60,000 nt of DNA from Branchiostoma floridae (lineage: Eukaryota; Chordata; Leptocardii; Amphioxiformes; Branchiostomatidae), in the NCBI RefSeq assembly GCF_000003815.2, contig NC_049985.1, positions 11,587,699-11,647,698 of the forward strand, in the 5' to 3' direction. The position numbers and the translations under genes were made by a program. This document shows positions 1 through 12,200 of the stretch, one piece after another (the first letter of the stretch is position 1; every line of letters begins with the position of its first letter). Below the pieces are notes generated by a model. The model did not search any database. It was not told where the DNA came from and saw only the letters and a list, made by a program, of their open reading frames with translations.

Positions 1-181
1 CATTCCACTTCATCACAGCTGAGTTCAGTTCAGTTCAGGTCATCCTCTTTTGGGAGGTGACACCAGTGTAATCACAGATGAACTGAATTATAATTTGTAA
101 TATCAAAACAAACTTAAAAGTAGAAAATGAAACAGCGTCACACACACATTGGCAAATACAAACACTGTGACAGTCAATCCC

Positions 182-270
182 TCACTCAAACACACACACA
201 CAGACACACGCACACATATCTCTTTGGCTCTTGTCGTCTCGTGAGACGGTCGACAGCTCTTCTCCCCGTA
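182..270 (-). CDS. ARHGEF17: ARHGEF17 candidate terminal exon 23
   Basis: A reading frame compatible with phase 1 reads RGEELSTVSRDDKSQRDMCA then CVCVCVFE and stop. TVSRDD resembles the human tail ETVGRDDSTN near the C-terminus. The tail after it is encoded by a (CA)n microsatellite, and the acceptor is weak (GTAGTAG/TA). The vertebrate SGGDGYEDF segment was not found. The real last exon may instead lie beyond the window edge. Confidence 0.35.
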
Positions 271-3200
271 CTACTACCTTGTCGTGGTGGGGAAGCACAC
301 ATATACACGCAGAGATACAAACAAAGTTCCGAGTTATTTCCCTCATGAAGCCTGAATTGCCTAACACCATATCGCTATCTCTTTGTATTGGAACAAAAGC
401 TTTGCTACACAGCACAAGGACATACTCTGCTTACCCATGATGACATTACCCATCCTCTTGGTGGAGGCGAGCTCCACAGCGGTGAGGAAGCGTACATGTC
501 CGGTGTGCCCGTGGGATGACCCCAGGACGGTGGGGACGTGGCGTAGACTGGTGGTGTTGGTGGTGATGTGGGGGAGGGGGACCGTGACCACCACCCCAGC
601 GCTGGTCCCCACCCACAGGAGATCCTTACAGGCCAGCAGTGCTGTGATCCGCAAACACGCTGCCTTGTGCTGACGTATGATGGCGTCCGAACCTTTAAAA
701 ACATGGTTTAAGTATTGTCAAAGATCTATTTCATACATTTTGAACAATGACATCTTGTTGATGCTGATTTCTAGTTACAAATAGATACAGAAATACTGCT
801 GACATAATTATAAGGGTACGTCAATGAACGTTTGACATCCAGGTAATAAGATTCGCGAAAAAGCAGTAACTGTCACTCAAGCAACTGGACATGATTTTGG
901 ATATGATTCGGTTTCCAAAATCATATCCAGTTGCAAGAGTTACAGCTTTTTGGTGGGAGTTATAAGGGTAGTCTGCTAGTAGCATTCGCACAATACAATT
1001 ACACTATCTGATGTCATGTGTATCTTTCTGCAAAACATCAGGGTATCACAGAATCCTTGAAAAGACCAGTCAGAAGCCCCACCTGCCAGCATCTTGTGAA
1101 CTGCAGGTGCGACGTCCACCTCCAGCAGCAGTGAGTAGGATGTGGCGTGGAACAGACGCAGCTGTGCTGACCCCAGCAGCGACACCCACACACCCAGACC
1201 CATGCTCACGATGCAGTTGATCACACGACTACTGTCGTCAGTCACTTCATAGGAGTGCTGCAAATGATAGATTAAAAAATAGCTTTTCACTTCCTTAGTA
1301 CAGAAGGAAAATACTGGTATAAAAGAAACTCTAAGTGAGTACCCCTACCACCCAGACATTACTGTGTGGGTGTAGCCATGAATCATCCTGGCTCTCAGCT
1401 ACTAGCCTATTGGACTCAAGCCAAACCATATTTCTACTTTCCAATTACACCACTGCCTTCTTACATGCTGCAACTCTGCAATATGCACACTGTAGACTCA
1501 AAATAAGACAAACACACACACTAACTGATTTTAATATTCCTGTTTTCATGGAGCTAATGATAATGTTTTAGCTTACATGAATCTTTAAGTTTATGAAAAG
1601 GTAGTGTTTATTTAACATAGCAAATGGATTTTGTTCCCTTTGCAATTTTCATGGAAGCTTTTTCTTTCAGTTTGTGAAGAAACCTTTAATATGCTGATTT
1701 ACCAGTACAAAAGTACCCATACTCCATAGGGACAGCTGTGTTAAACAACTTTTTATACATCAATGGAAAGTTTATAAGTGGCTCCCATCTCTTCAGAGTG
1801 TCATAAAAAATGTGTACTGTACCTCCACGGTGAGAGAAGTGGTGTTCATGATCATGATGTTGTTCTGACATCCACACCAGACCCTCCCCGCCACGGCCAG
1901 CATACGTGTGATGGGACTGTTCACATTACCTATGGTCAGGGTGATGGGCTGCTGTAGGTCCCAACCACAACCTGGGAACAACCAATCATAATGGTTAATA
2001 CAACATGGAGGGGACTGTTCACGTTACCTATGGTCAGGGTGATGGGCTGCTGTAGGTCCCATCCACAACCTGGGAACAACCAATCATAATGGTTAATACA
2101 ACATGGAGGGGACTGTTCACGTTACCTATGGTCAGGGTGATGGGCTGCTGTAGGTCCCAACCACAACCTGGGAACAACCAATCATAATGGTTAATACAAC
2201 ATGGAGGGGACTGTTCACGTTACCTATGGTCAGGGTGATGGGCTGCTGTAGGTCCCAACCACAACCTGGGAACAACCAATCATAATGGTTAATACAACAT
2301 GGAGCGGACTGTTCACGTTACCTATGGTCAGGGTGATGGGCTGCTGCAGGTCCCAACCACAGCCTGGGAACAACCAATCATAATGGTTAATACAACATGG
2401 AGCGGACTGTTCACGTTACCTATGGTCAGGGTGATGGGCTGCTGCAGGTCCCAACCACAGCCTGGGAACAACCAATCAGAATGGTTAATACATGTCAACA
2501 ACATGGAGGGGACTGTTCATGTTACCTATGGTCAGGGTGATGGGCTGCTGCAGGTCCCAACCACAGCCTGGGAACAACCAATCATAATGGTTAATACAAC
2601 ATGGAGGGGACTGTTCACGTTCCCTATGGTCAGGGTGATGGGCTGCTGCAGGTCCCAACCACAGCCTGGGAACAACCAATCATAATGGTTAATACAACAA
2701 GGAGGGGACTGTTCACGTTACCTATGGTCAGGGTGATGGGCTGCTATAGGTCCCAGCCACAACTGGGGGCACCAATAACAATGATGACAAGGTTTGATTT
2801 CAGAAATCTTCATAATCTTTGTCAGAACATACTGAAAATGTATTGCAGATACACACAAAAGTACACACATAAACACAATGTACACAAAAAATAAAGTTAA
2901 TATATGTCAACATGGGAATGTTGTAAGACGTTTTCGAACGATGTACAACTCAGTGCAATTTGAAATTCCAAAGATGTAGCACTCAATGCAAATCTCCAGT
3001 GAAATGTACACAAAAGCAAAATCAAATGTGTATGGTTCTTACCTGGTTCCCTTCTGTACACAACCATGTCACCATTGGCCAGGGACACAAACACCTTGTT
3101 ATCCAGATACCTGCATTAGAAACATAACAGCACTGTTACACAGAAACAAAAATAGGTACACTTTGTATTTCCATTGGTTCTCTGTGTGCTGTATTTTTGC

Positions 3201-6200
3201 ACTGTTAATATGAAAAATTGGCCTTCAATAGCAAGTCAAGTGAAAATCCTAGAGACACACATTACATAGTCTACATAATGAAAATGAACCCTGAAAAATG
3301 CTGTGCCGTGTTGCAATCTGTTCTGCAGATTTCTTGAGAAGAAAATTTTCTATAAATATAATTCCATGATAATAAGTTTTGGGCATCTGTGCCACATAAT
3401 GAGTGAGACTTGACCTGAGACACTTACAGAATGTCCTGTACAGCTGCAGTATGCTGTAGCTTGGTTCTGTTCTTGCTCTTCCTGATGTTCTCTGGGTCCC
3501 CACACTGGTAGATGTGGATGCTGGAAATGCGAGTAAAACAACTTAAAATTCATTATCTAGTTTCATCATGATGGACATGAAGTGTTTTTCCATATCTCAT
3601 AATTTAATGCCCAACAAAAAAGGAGCACTGAATAACAATAGAGCCATCTAATTGTAAAGACCATATCACACAGTCAATGAGCATCGGCTGTACTTGTACA
3701 TTTTGTAAATTGCCAGAGAGTTGCTAAATTGAAAAATTGCAAGATACTCGAGAACAGTTTTCACCTTCAAATGTCATTTAGAGCTTGCAGGCTTGGTTAA
3801 GATGCCATTTAAGCCCATTAAGATACCCTCCTTACCATCCTCCGTATTCGCGACCATATCGAGTAGGTTGTTGTCGTTGTTGTTGTTGTTGTGGGCAGTG
3901 CCCGCCAAATTTAGCGGGCCGCCGGTCGGCCAGAGTCGGCGGGCGTCAAGGCCGCGTTTTGAAGTCACCGCGTCGGTACGATACTTGTTTATTATTCAGA
4001 TTCAACCATATGCAACGATGGCGTGTCTGTTATTTCTATTCATGCTTTTATCGGATTTTAAGCCTGTAAACTACCGAGTCTTGTTTTTAGAGGAAGGTGA
4101 GAGTCCTTGCTACAAGTAATATTCATTCAATTTTTAACACATCCGACTGAAAATCAGCGCCTCCTTAACACCGCTAAAATAATGTTCCGTGAGCTACATG
4201 TACTTCATTTTCCCCAAAAGCGCTATAATTTCCAACCATGAGAATAAATGGCTTTTAAAGCAGTATGTAGCACAACAACAAAATTTGCAATGGAATTCTG
4301 ACAGAGGCTTCGAGACCACCACCGGAAACTCTACCGCAGCGGGGGGAGGGAAACCCTTGGTCGGGCAGCGAGCACTTCACACGTACGTAGTAATGTGCTG
4401 TAATGTGCTGCAGAGATTAGGTTTATGGCGCTTTGAAAATTGCGACTGCCAGCAGAGGTTAGGTTTTGACACAACAAGATATAAAAAAAAAATAGAAAGC
4501 CTGATAAAAACGACTAAACAAAAACGTTAAAAAAACAGCTGGAGCCTAACCTCTGCTTGGAGAGTAAACTAAATGCTGCTTTCTCTGCTTAGCACTCAGC
4601 ATTCTGAACAAGTATGGAAGTTGAACACACTACCAGCTGTAGTGACTGCACAAAGTTGTATGGCCTGGGGGCTACTGAAACGGAGATGGGCGCTGCTCTT
4701 TATGCATTCAGGCGTTGGAAAGACTTTGACTTTTGACTTACCAGCCATCTTCTGTGCCCAGCCACATGGTGTTGTGAGCAGCACTAGGAGACACCAGCAG
4801 GTCCTCCAGGCTCCCCTGCACCGCTGTGCCGAAACTTGTCTTTCTGAAGGCGAACCCCTCCCCGAGGGCGGCCCGGCGAGCCTTCTCGTCTTCACCCTCC
4901 TCCCGCATCTGTGCCTCGTGTTTCTGTTTGTCCGTCATCTCCGTCCACACGTCGGGAGACTTCTTGTTGTTGGTGTCTTTTGCGTCATCTTCTGTATCTG
5001 CAAGAAAGTTTAGAAAAACTTGGCGTCAGTTCTACAACAGAACAATAAACAATTTCAAAACCTTATTCCTACAGTTATTAGCACATTATCATGTCACTCA
5101 GAGGTTGGTACTGATTCTTGGGGATCTAATTTTTGTCAATTATACAAATATAGCAGCTACTTCTTTTCCCTAAGTGGTAAATGTATAAAATAAAAGTTCT
5201 GCTGTAAGAAGAAAACCAAGGATTTTTAATACTACAAAATTTATGCTACAAATGTATTTGAGTGACTGATGTTGATGAAAACTCAACATGATACAGAAGT
5301 ATCAATGCGACATTGTTGATTCAGCTTCTGTATCTAATTTCTTGCTACCATACCTGAGTCGCTTTCTTCAGAGATCACTAGTGCATGTCTCTTGTTCCCT
5401 AATGGATAAATGGAGCATAGAACTGGTCAATTTACAAAATCTATATCAACCCAATCATTTCCACGCATAACACAGACAAACTTATTTTGACAGAATTTTA
5501 AACAATATACACACAACAATATATAGACAATATATAGACAACCAAGGCTTGTAGACAAACCAGGCGTTTTCATTTCCAGCCACTATACAATGATATAAAA
5601 TGTGTATAGTTAATATGGGGTTTTATCAGACTTTGTTAATGATACATGCAACAAATACAAGGAGATAAAAGTATTTGTGTTGGTTTGTTCATTTTCATTC
5701 ATTAATTGATTAATCAATTCATTCTTTCCCTCACTACTACTGCATGAATCAATCAATCAATCAATCAATCAATCCATGAATCACCTGTAGCGACTTGTTG
5801 CGGTGCGAGGAATGGTGCGAGTGAGGGCTGTGTGCGAATGGGGGGGATATGAGCGGGTGAGGACACCTCCTCATCACTGCTGTCAGTGTTCCCACCTTTA
5901 GACTCCTGCTGCACCTCCTTCTTGGCTGCAGCCTGGGCTTTCTCATCTGTTTTTGATGTTCTGTAACAAAGAAATCACTGCTGTTAAATGTAGCACTTTG
6001 TGGCTTGACATTTCCTAGTTTGGAGTATAAAAAAGAAGAATTTTATTGCTAACACTTGTAACTGGTACAATGTGGCAACTTGTACATACAAGGTGAACTA
6101 TATGTATTACTTGTACCTAATCATAAAGAATTTAATCTTATTTGTTTAGCCATATCTGAAGCTGTAGAGCTGATATGAATTAGGATTTCACCAGTGTCAA

Positions 6201-9200
6201 TACTGACCTACGGGGCCTATACATTATCATATACATTATGAATAAGACAATCTACCTAACATAATGCCTACTAATACTGAATATGAAAAGAAAAATGACA
6301 ATGTAGTTCCAGTCCCCACCTTTTGGCACCATTGATGGCAGGAACAGCCGTGATACAGAAGATCCGAGCAGAACACACCGAGATGCAGGCAGCAAGGCTT
6401 GGGTCTTTCTCCATGCTCAACAGGCACACCTACAGGTGAAACACACTGTTAGTCTCCATTCCTGTAGTAACACAACTATCCCAACCATACTGTTTTACAC
6501 AGCAGAATCTAATCTGCTTTCTTGCAACTTTGTGGCACTACATTTGCATTTGTGCTACAAATCTTCTCTTGTGTGACCAAATATGCTTAGGTGTGGCTAA
6601 CTTGTAATTCCTGGTTTTCTTTATTATGTTTCATAATTCTATTCTAATTGCATTATGTTCAACATGTATTTAATGTATAGGCATTCAAATAATTGTGACA
6701 CAAGGGCAGACAGAAGATTTCCAGCAGATAACAAAAACAAGCATGATATAGACACTAAATGATTTGTAACCAACACTTATAAGATTGCGAGTATATTTAT
6801 TTCTTTTAGTACGAACAGTATGTTATCATATAAAAGCCACGATAATGCTCTTCGCTTGTCCAGAGAAATTTGAGTCACATGGCAGTTAAGACAATCTGAG
6901 AAAGGGTGACAAGATGAACAATTTAAAAATTAAACTAAGTATGCATAAAAAAGAATGAATTAAAAGCATTTGAAAGCGAGTGAAATGAGGTCGAGGTAAG
7001 ATGTTGAAAGGTTGTCCTACCTGTCCCACGTAACCGTCACTGTTACAGATCCACACAAACCGGTTACTCCCCTTCACACTGCTCAGGCTCGGAGACGCAC
7101 AGGAAAACTGGATAAACAAACAAATGGCTTTTGTTACAACAGAATCATGAATTACACCTTACACAATGCTTTTTATTCTGTGCCTCAATGACATCAGTAT
7201 GACCAGTTCATCTTCTAAGAATATTTCTGTAAAGACTTTGATGAAATACTCACTAATAGACACTACAACATTCTACATAAAACAATGATAGATTTTGTAG
7301 AAAATAATGTACCATAATATGCCTGTACATTGCCTACCTGCATGCCACTGCGTGTCTTCATGATGGGGATAGGCTTGAGGAATACAGGGTCCCAGCACTG
7401 TTTGGACGAAGCTGTCAAATCAAGATGAAAGCAAGTCAAGTATTGAATACTGTATTTTTTATGTATGTTTTCTACCAAAGCTGAAGCAATTAATTCAGAC
7501 ACTTAAGGAGCAATCTAACAACTTCATCGAGTTATGTCATACCAAAACAGACGAGTTAATTTATGTTATACATAATCCACAGGTCCGAACCTTCCGACAA
7601 GTTTCGGAGCCCAAAATGAAATTTCCCCACATCCGCCAAAATTATACATCAAGTTCAGACACGTTAATTTTTTTCAGACTATAGACACAAAAAAAGTAGC
7701 GAATCTTGGACACAGTAACTTACCTAGCTTCTGCTTTGCATCCGTGAATGCCGTCTCCCATGATGACTTTGTCTCCGGAGTACCGAAGATATAGATGAAG
7801 TTCTCCATGCCTTCGCTGTGAAAGAATCACCAGGGCAAAGGTTAGATTCCAGAGTTACTGGACATACAGAAATGTAGTGTACCTTTGAGAAATACTTTAT
7901 GATGAAGCAGTTACTTTGTGTCCGATTAGGTGGCACTTGTCTACTTGATAAACTCTTTTATCATTTTAAACACATTATAGCCTATTAGTACAGTATTCAA
8001 AATCATGTGGTATCTTCAAATGCTTGCAAGTGATAAAACTACATCACAAAAGAAAAAAGCATCTCCAGAATGGTGCAGTACCTTTATAAAGAACTAGGTG
8101 GCATAAGTGTATAGCACAGACTTTTAATGCATTAGGAACTTACAGTGAAGAGGTGGTGAGTTCCAGTTTAGTGTTGGCATGTGTCTTCATGGTCAGCTGT
8201 AGGGCCTGCTTCTCCTGTAGCTGTTTCTCTGCCACTTCCAGCAAGTCATGCAGAAGCTCAGTCAGGGTCTAAAAAAAACAAAATCATCAGTTTCACATGC
8301 ATTTTTCATCACAAAGTCATCAAAGTCCAATAACAGTTGGTCTCATTCGGTTAAACTTAGTTTGGACAAAACAATAGCTACAATACACCAAATTCATTTC
8401 TGTAAACTAATGGAAACTACCAGACCTCAGTCTGGTCTCAACCACCATAGTGTTCACATCAGTGAAGGCAGGCTAATACAGATTAGCTAGTTTTGAAACA
8501 GTTTGAAATGTACATAAGACAGCATTCTTGAGCAGATAAGAAATGGAAGTATGGCTGCACATATACACAATTAAGCGTAGCTTCACAAGCCAGCTTACAA
8601 GGATTACAAACCATATCTGGCCATAGTCTGTGTGTGGAAGTGTGTCTAAGACAATTTTACCCAGATCGTACAACAAATAAGGTCAAGATGAAAACTGCCT
8701 ATGTTCACTCTGTGTGCCGAGGTACAGACTTTTCCGTCCAACTGTTTTCATGTTTCATGAATTTCCACTTCAGTACGTATTATCTTTAAATCTAAAAACA
8801 AAAAAATAAATAAACTAGTGTTGCTAACTCCTGTCTGACCTGGTGTGGTGAGTTGAGAGAGTCGGCCATGTTGACCATCTCCCTGATAGCTGACAGGTCC
8901 TCCTCTAACTTCTGTATACTGTGTTCTAGGTTCACACGGCTGCTGCCAACTGCCTCGCCTGGGAAGGAGGGAAGGAACAATAGAAGGAAGAAATGAATGA
9001 ATGAATGACTGAATGAACAAAAGGAGGAATGAAGTAACCAGAGCCTTGCTTTTAGTCCCTCCACACTCATGTAACAGAGTAAAAAAACACTTCTCACACT
9101 TCATGATACACGATTCAGGTACTGTATTGAAGCCTACTAGGTCATAAAATCTTTCAACAGTTACTATATCTTTGAGTAGGTTTGGCTACAATACAGATAA

Positions 9201-12200
9201 CTAATGCATTTGAGCAACCACTGCAAAATCCATGATTGTTTATTAATTTGATAGTAATAGCACAATCAAGCTCAGTTAAAAAGTCCTGGCATCTCCTAAG
9301 GAATATATCAAAAGCAAACAAAACATATGACCTTACCTTTAATAACCTCTATTTGGTCCAAGGACAGTTTCCACAAAACCTTGTACTTGCTGGCAGTGTC
9401 AATGTTACTGCTCATGGAAAACCTGGGCAGAAAATAAGTAGGATAAATATAGAGAACATGACTGGAAGTACATTTACTACAATTTCCAACATAGTAAAGT
9501 TAGGTAATACTTTTTCACCTTTTGGTATTGATTCTCATATTGAATGATACCATCTGCAAGAAATGTACATATTGTAGCCTTAGGCAGCATCTTTGGATAG
9601 TCTGATACTTCAATACTTACAGGTTCATGGAGCTCCTCCTGAGAGACCCAGTCCTCCTCTTGTACGTGGTACAGACGAGCTGGTCAGAGAACAGGAACAA
9701 ACTCCTCTCCTTCTTGGAACCAGGCTGACCTTTTTGCTGTAACAAGTAACAGTTATTGTCAGTGATATATTCAAACATTCATAGCTTCAACGATGCAACA
9801 ATAGAAATGTAAAACCTATTCAAACTTGTGATTTTTACGTTCCTGTTCCTTCCATCCATTTCTTTCTTTCTACTTCTTACTTTCTACAGTCCCTTTACAA
9901 TGTATTCAATGTTTAACCAGATATCTCATTAAAGAATGAACAAAAGTTTAATATGATATCATAACTAGAGTTCGGGGACCTCATACCTCCATGAAATATT
10001 TATTGCTTTTTTGTGGATGGTGTGGATGGTATGTATGTTTATAGTCGGTTGTATTTGAGAGTAATAGTTATATAATATAAATGTTATGGGAAAGTAGTGG
10101 TGTATTTATTTAATGACACAGAGGATGTCCATCTGATTAGTAATTATCAAAATGTGACACTTAATTGTGTAATGTGCGTTTAAGAGGTCGACGGCATATG
10201 GTAGCGTGGTGTTCCTTAAGCTTGATGTTTAGCATTTAAAATGTCTAAGGTTGTCAGCATTATTGAGGTTCGACTATGTGCCTCAGAGCTGTGTGGTGGG
10301 AGGAAGTTTGGAAACTCAGAAAGAAGAAGGGATGTGGCCAACTTTAGTCAGATGGTGATTTGATTTTCCACCAATATGTCATAACATCAGCTGTTCACAC
10401 GGTACAAAAATGAGATGCACACTTTCCTCTGACAGCCCTACACCAACTGTAAGATGAATACTTGGCGCCAACCCTGTATGCTAAAAAAACAAGTACCATT
10501 GGCTACGAAAGAGACAACTAACAACTGTCCCTTATCTTAACAAAATCAGAACATCTGTGTCACCCATAAAACTTCTGACACCCAACCCAGATGAGAGGAC
10601 CTAATGGCATTTTAATCACCATGTCACTCAAATCAGCAGTACAGTATGTGAGACATCCATACCTGTTAAGCATTATCGTTAAATGTACCTCAACTTCTTA
10701 CAATTATACTTACGCTTCACATCTCCATGATATCCTAAGCAGACATAAATAAAACTAATTATCATATTTAAAAAACTCGGGGTTCCCCAAACAGCTGTCA
10801 CCTCACCATCTGCTTGGAGCTAAGCCCATTAACAAACACATAAAGCACGATGCCTGTACCAATATATCTCAAATATAGGGGTAATTTTTGATATTATTAC
10901 ATCGATTACAACGACAGATACGGCTCTCAAAATCTCATCGATTCGAGCTTTCATCATACCCCACCAACACAACAAGTATGAAACCAATCCATCCAGCCGT
11001 TCTTGAGTAATCATCTACACAGACAGAGACACATAACAGAAAATATAACCTCCATTCCATGACATTTCATGGAGGTAACAAGACTTGAGACTTACCATTT
11101 CATATATAATGTCTTGGTGAATGAATCTCCGATGGGCTGCAACAAGCTGAAACGACAAACTATATTTTAGCTGTTGTAATTAGCATACATGGGTGGGAAG
11201 ATTAAATATAATCTTAGAGTAGATATTAACTTAAAGGCATGCACAATTCTGAAAGGCACTATGACAATTGACTTTCCTGCTTCAGAATTTACTGTGTGGA
11301 ACAGCAATGATTTTTGCTAGATTATGTCCATTACAGTTAGGGGAATAAAATATGCCCGGGTCATTTCTAACTACTTGAATCATGTAGGATATTGTAATCT
11401 TACCAAACTTACTACAGCCACCACAGCAGATATTAAAATTATAACTACTGTCCCAGACCATGTAATCATGCCCACCTCCCCCACCCCCTCGATGAGTGCC
11501 TCCAGCTCCCGGAGCAGCTGCATGTGTCTCTCCATCTCCAACTTTTACATTACTACACTGCCCAGTAAGATGAAGCTACTGTCCCAGACCATGTAATCAT
11601 GCCCACCTCCCCCACACCCTCGATGAGTGCCTCCAGCTCCCGGAGCAGCTGCATGTGTCTCTCCATCTCCAACTTTTACATTACTACACTGCCCAATAAG
11701 AGGAAGCTACACATGTACTGTAATCATGCCCACCTCCCCCACCCCCTCGATGAGTGCCTCCAGCTCCCGGAGCAGCTGCATGTGTCTCTCCATCTCCAAC
11801 TATTACATTACTACACTGCCCAGTAAGATGAAGCAGACCATGTAATCATGCCCACCTCCCCCACCCCCTCGATGAGTGCCTCCAGCTCCCGGAGCAGCTG
11901 CATGTGTCTCTCCATCTCCAACTATTACATTACTACACTGCCCAGTAAGATGAAGCAGACCATGTAATCATGCCCACCTCCCCCACCCCCTCGATGAGTG
12001 CCTCCAGCTCCCGGAGCAGCTGCATGTGTCTCTCCATCTCCTCCACCTCCTGCTCCCCCCGGTTCATCCTCTCCGCCAGCGTGCGGATCTCCTCCTGAGC
12101 CAGTCTCAGACTGCTGTAGTCGGGGTGGTCCTCGTCTGTGGCTTCAACAGGTCCTGCAACGGAANNNNNNNNNNNNNNNNNNNNNNNNNNNNNNNNNNNN

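Noticed and set aside
1914-2770. CRISPR array
   Set aside because: Units are head to tail with no unique spacers, in an animal gene; this is a minisatellite overlapping an exon edge.
2299-2894. Plus-strand open frames of up to 128 residues over the 98-bp array
   Set aside because: They are antisense to ARHGEF17 and repeat only because the DNA repeats.
4573-5013. Plus-strand 146-residue open frame
   Set aside because: It lies antisense to ARHGEF17 exon 17 and has no similarity or splice support.
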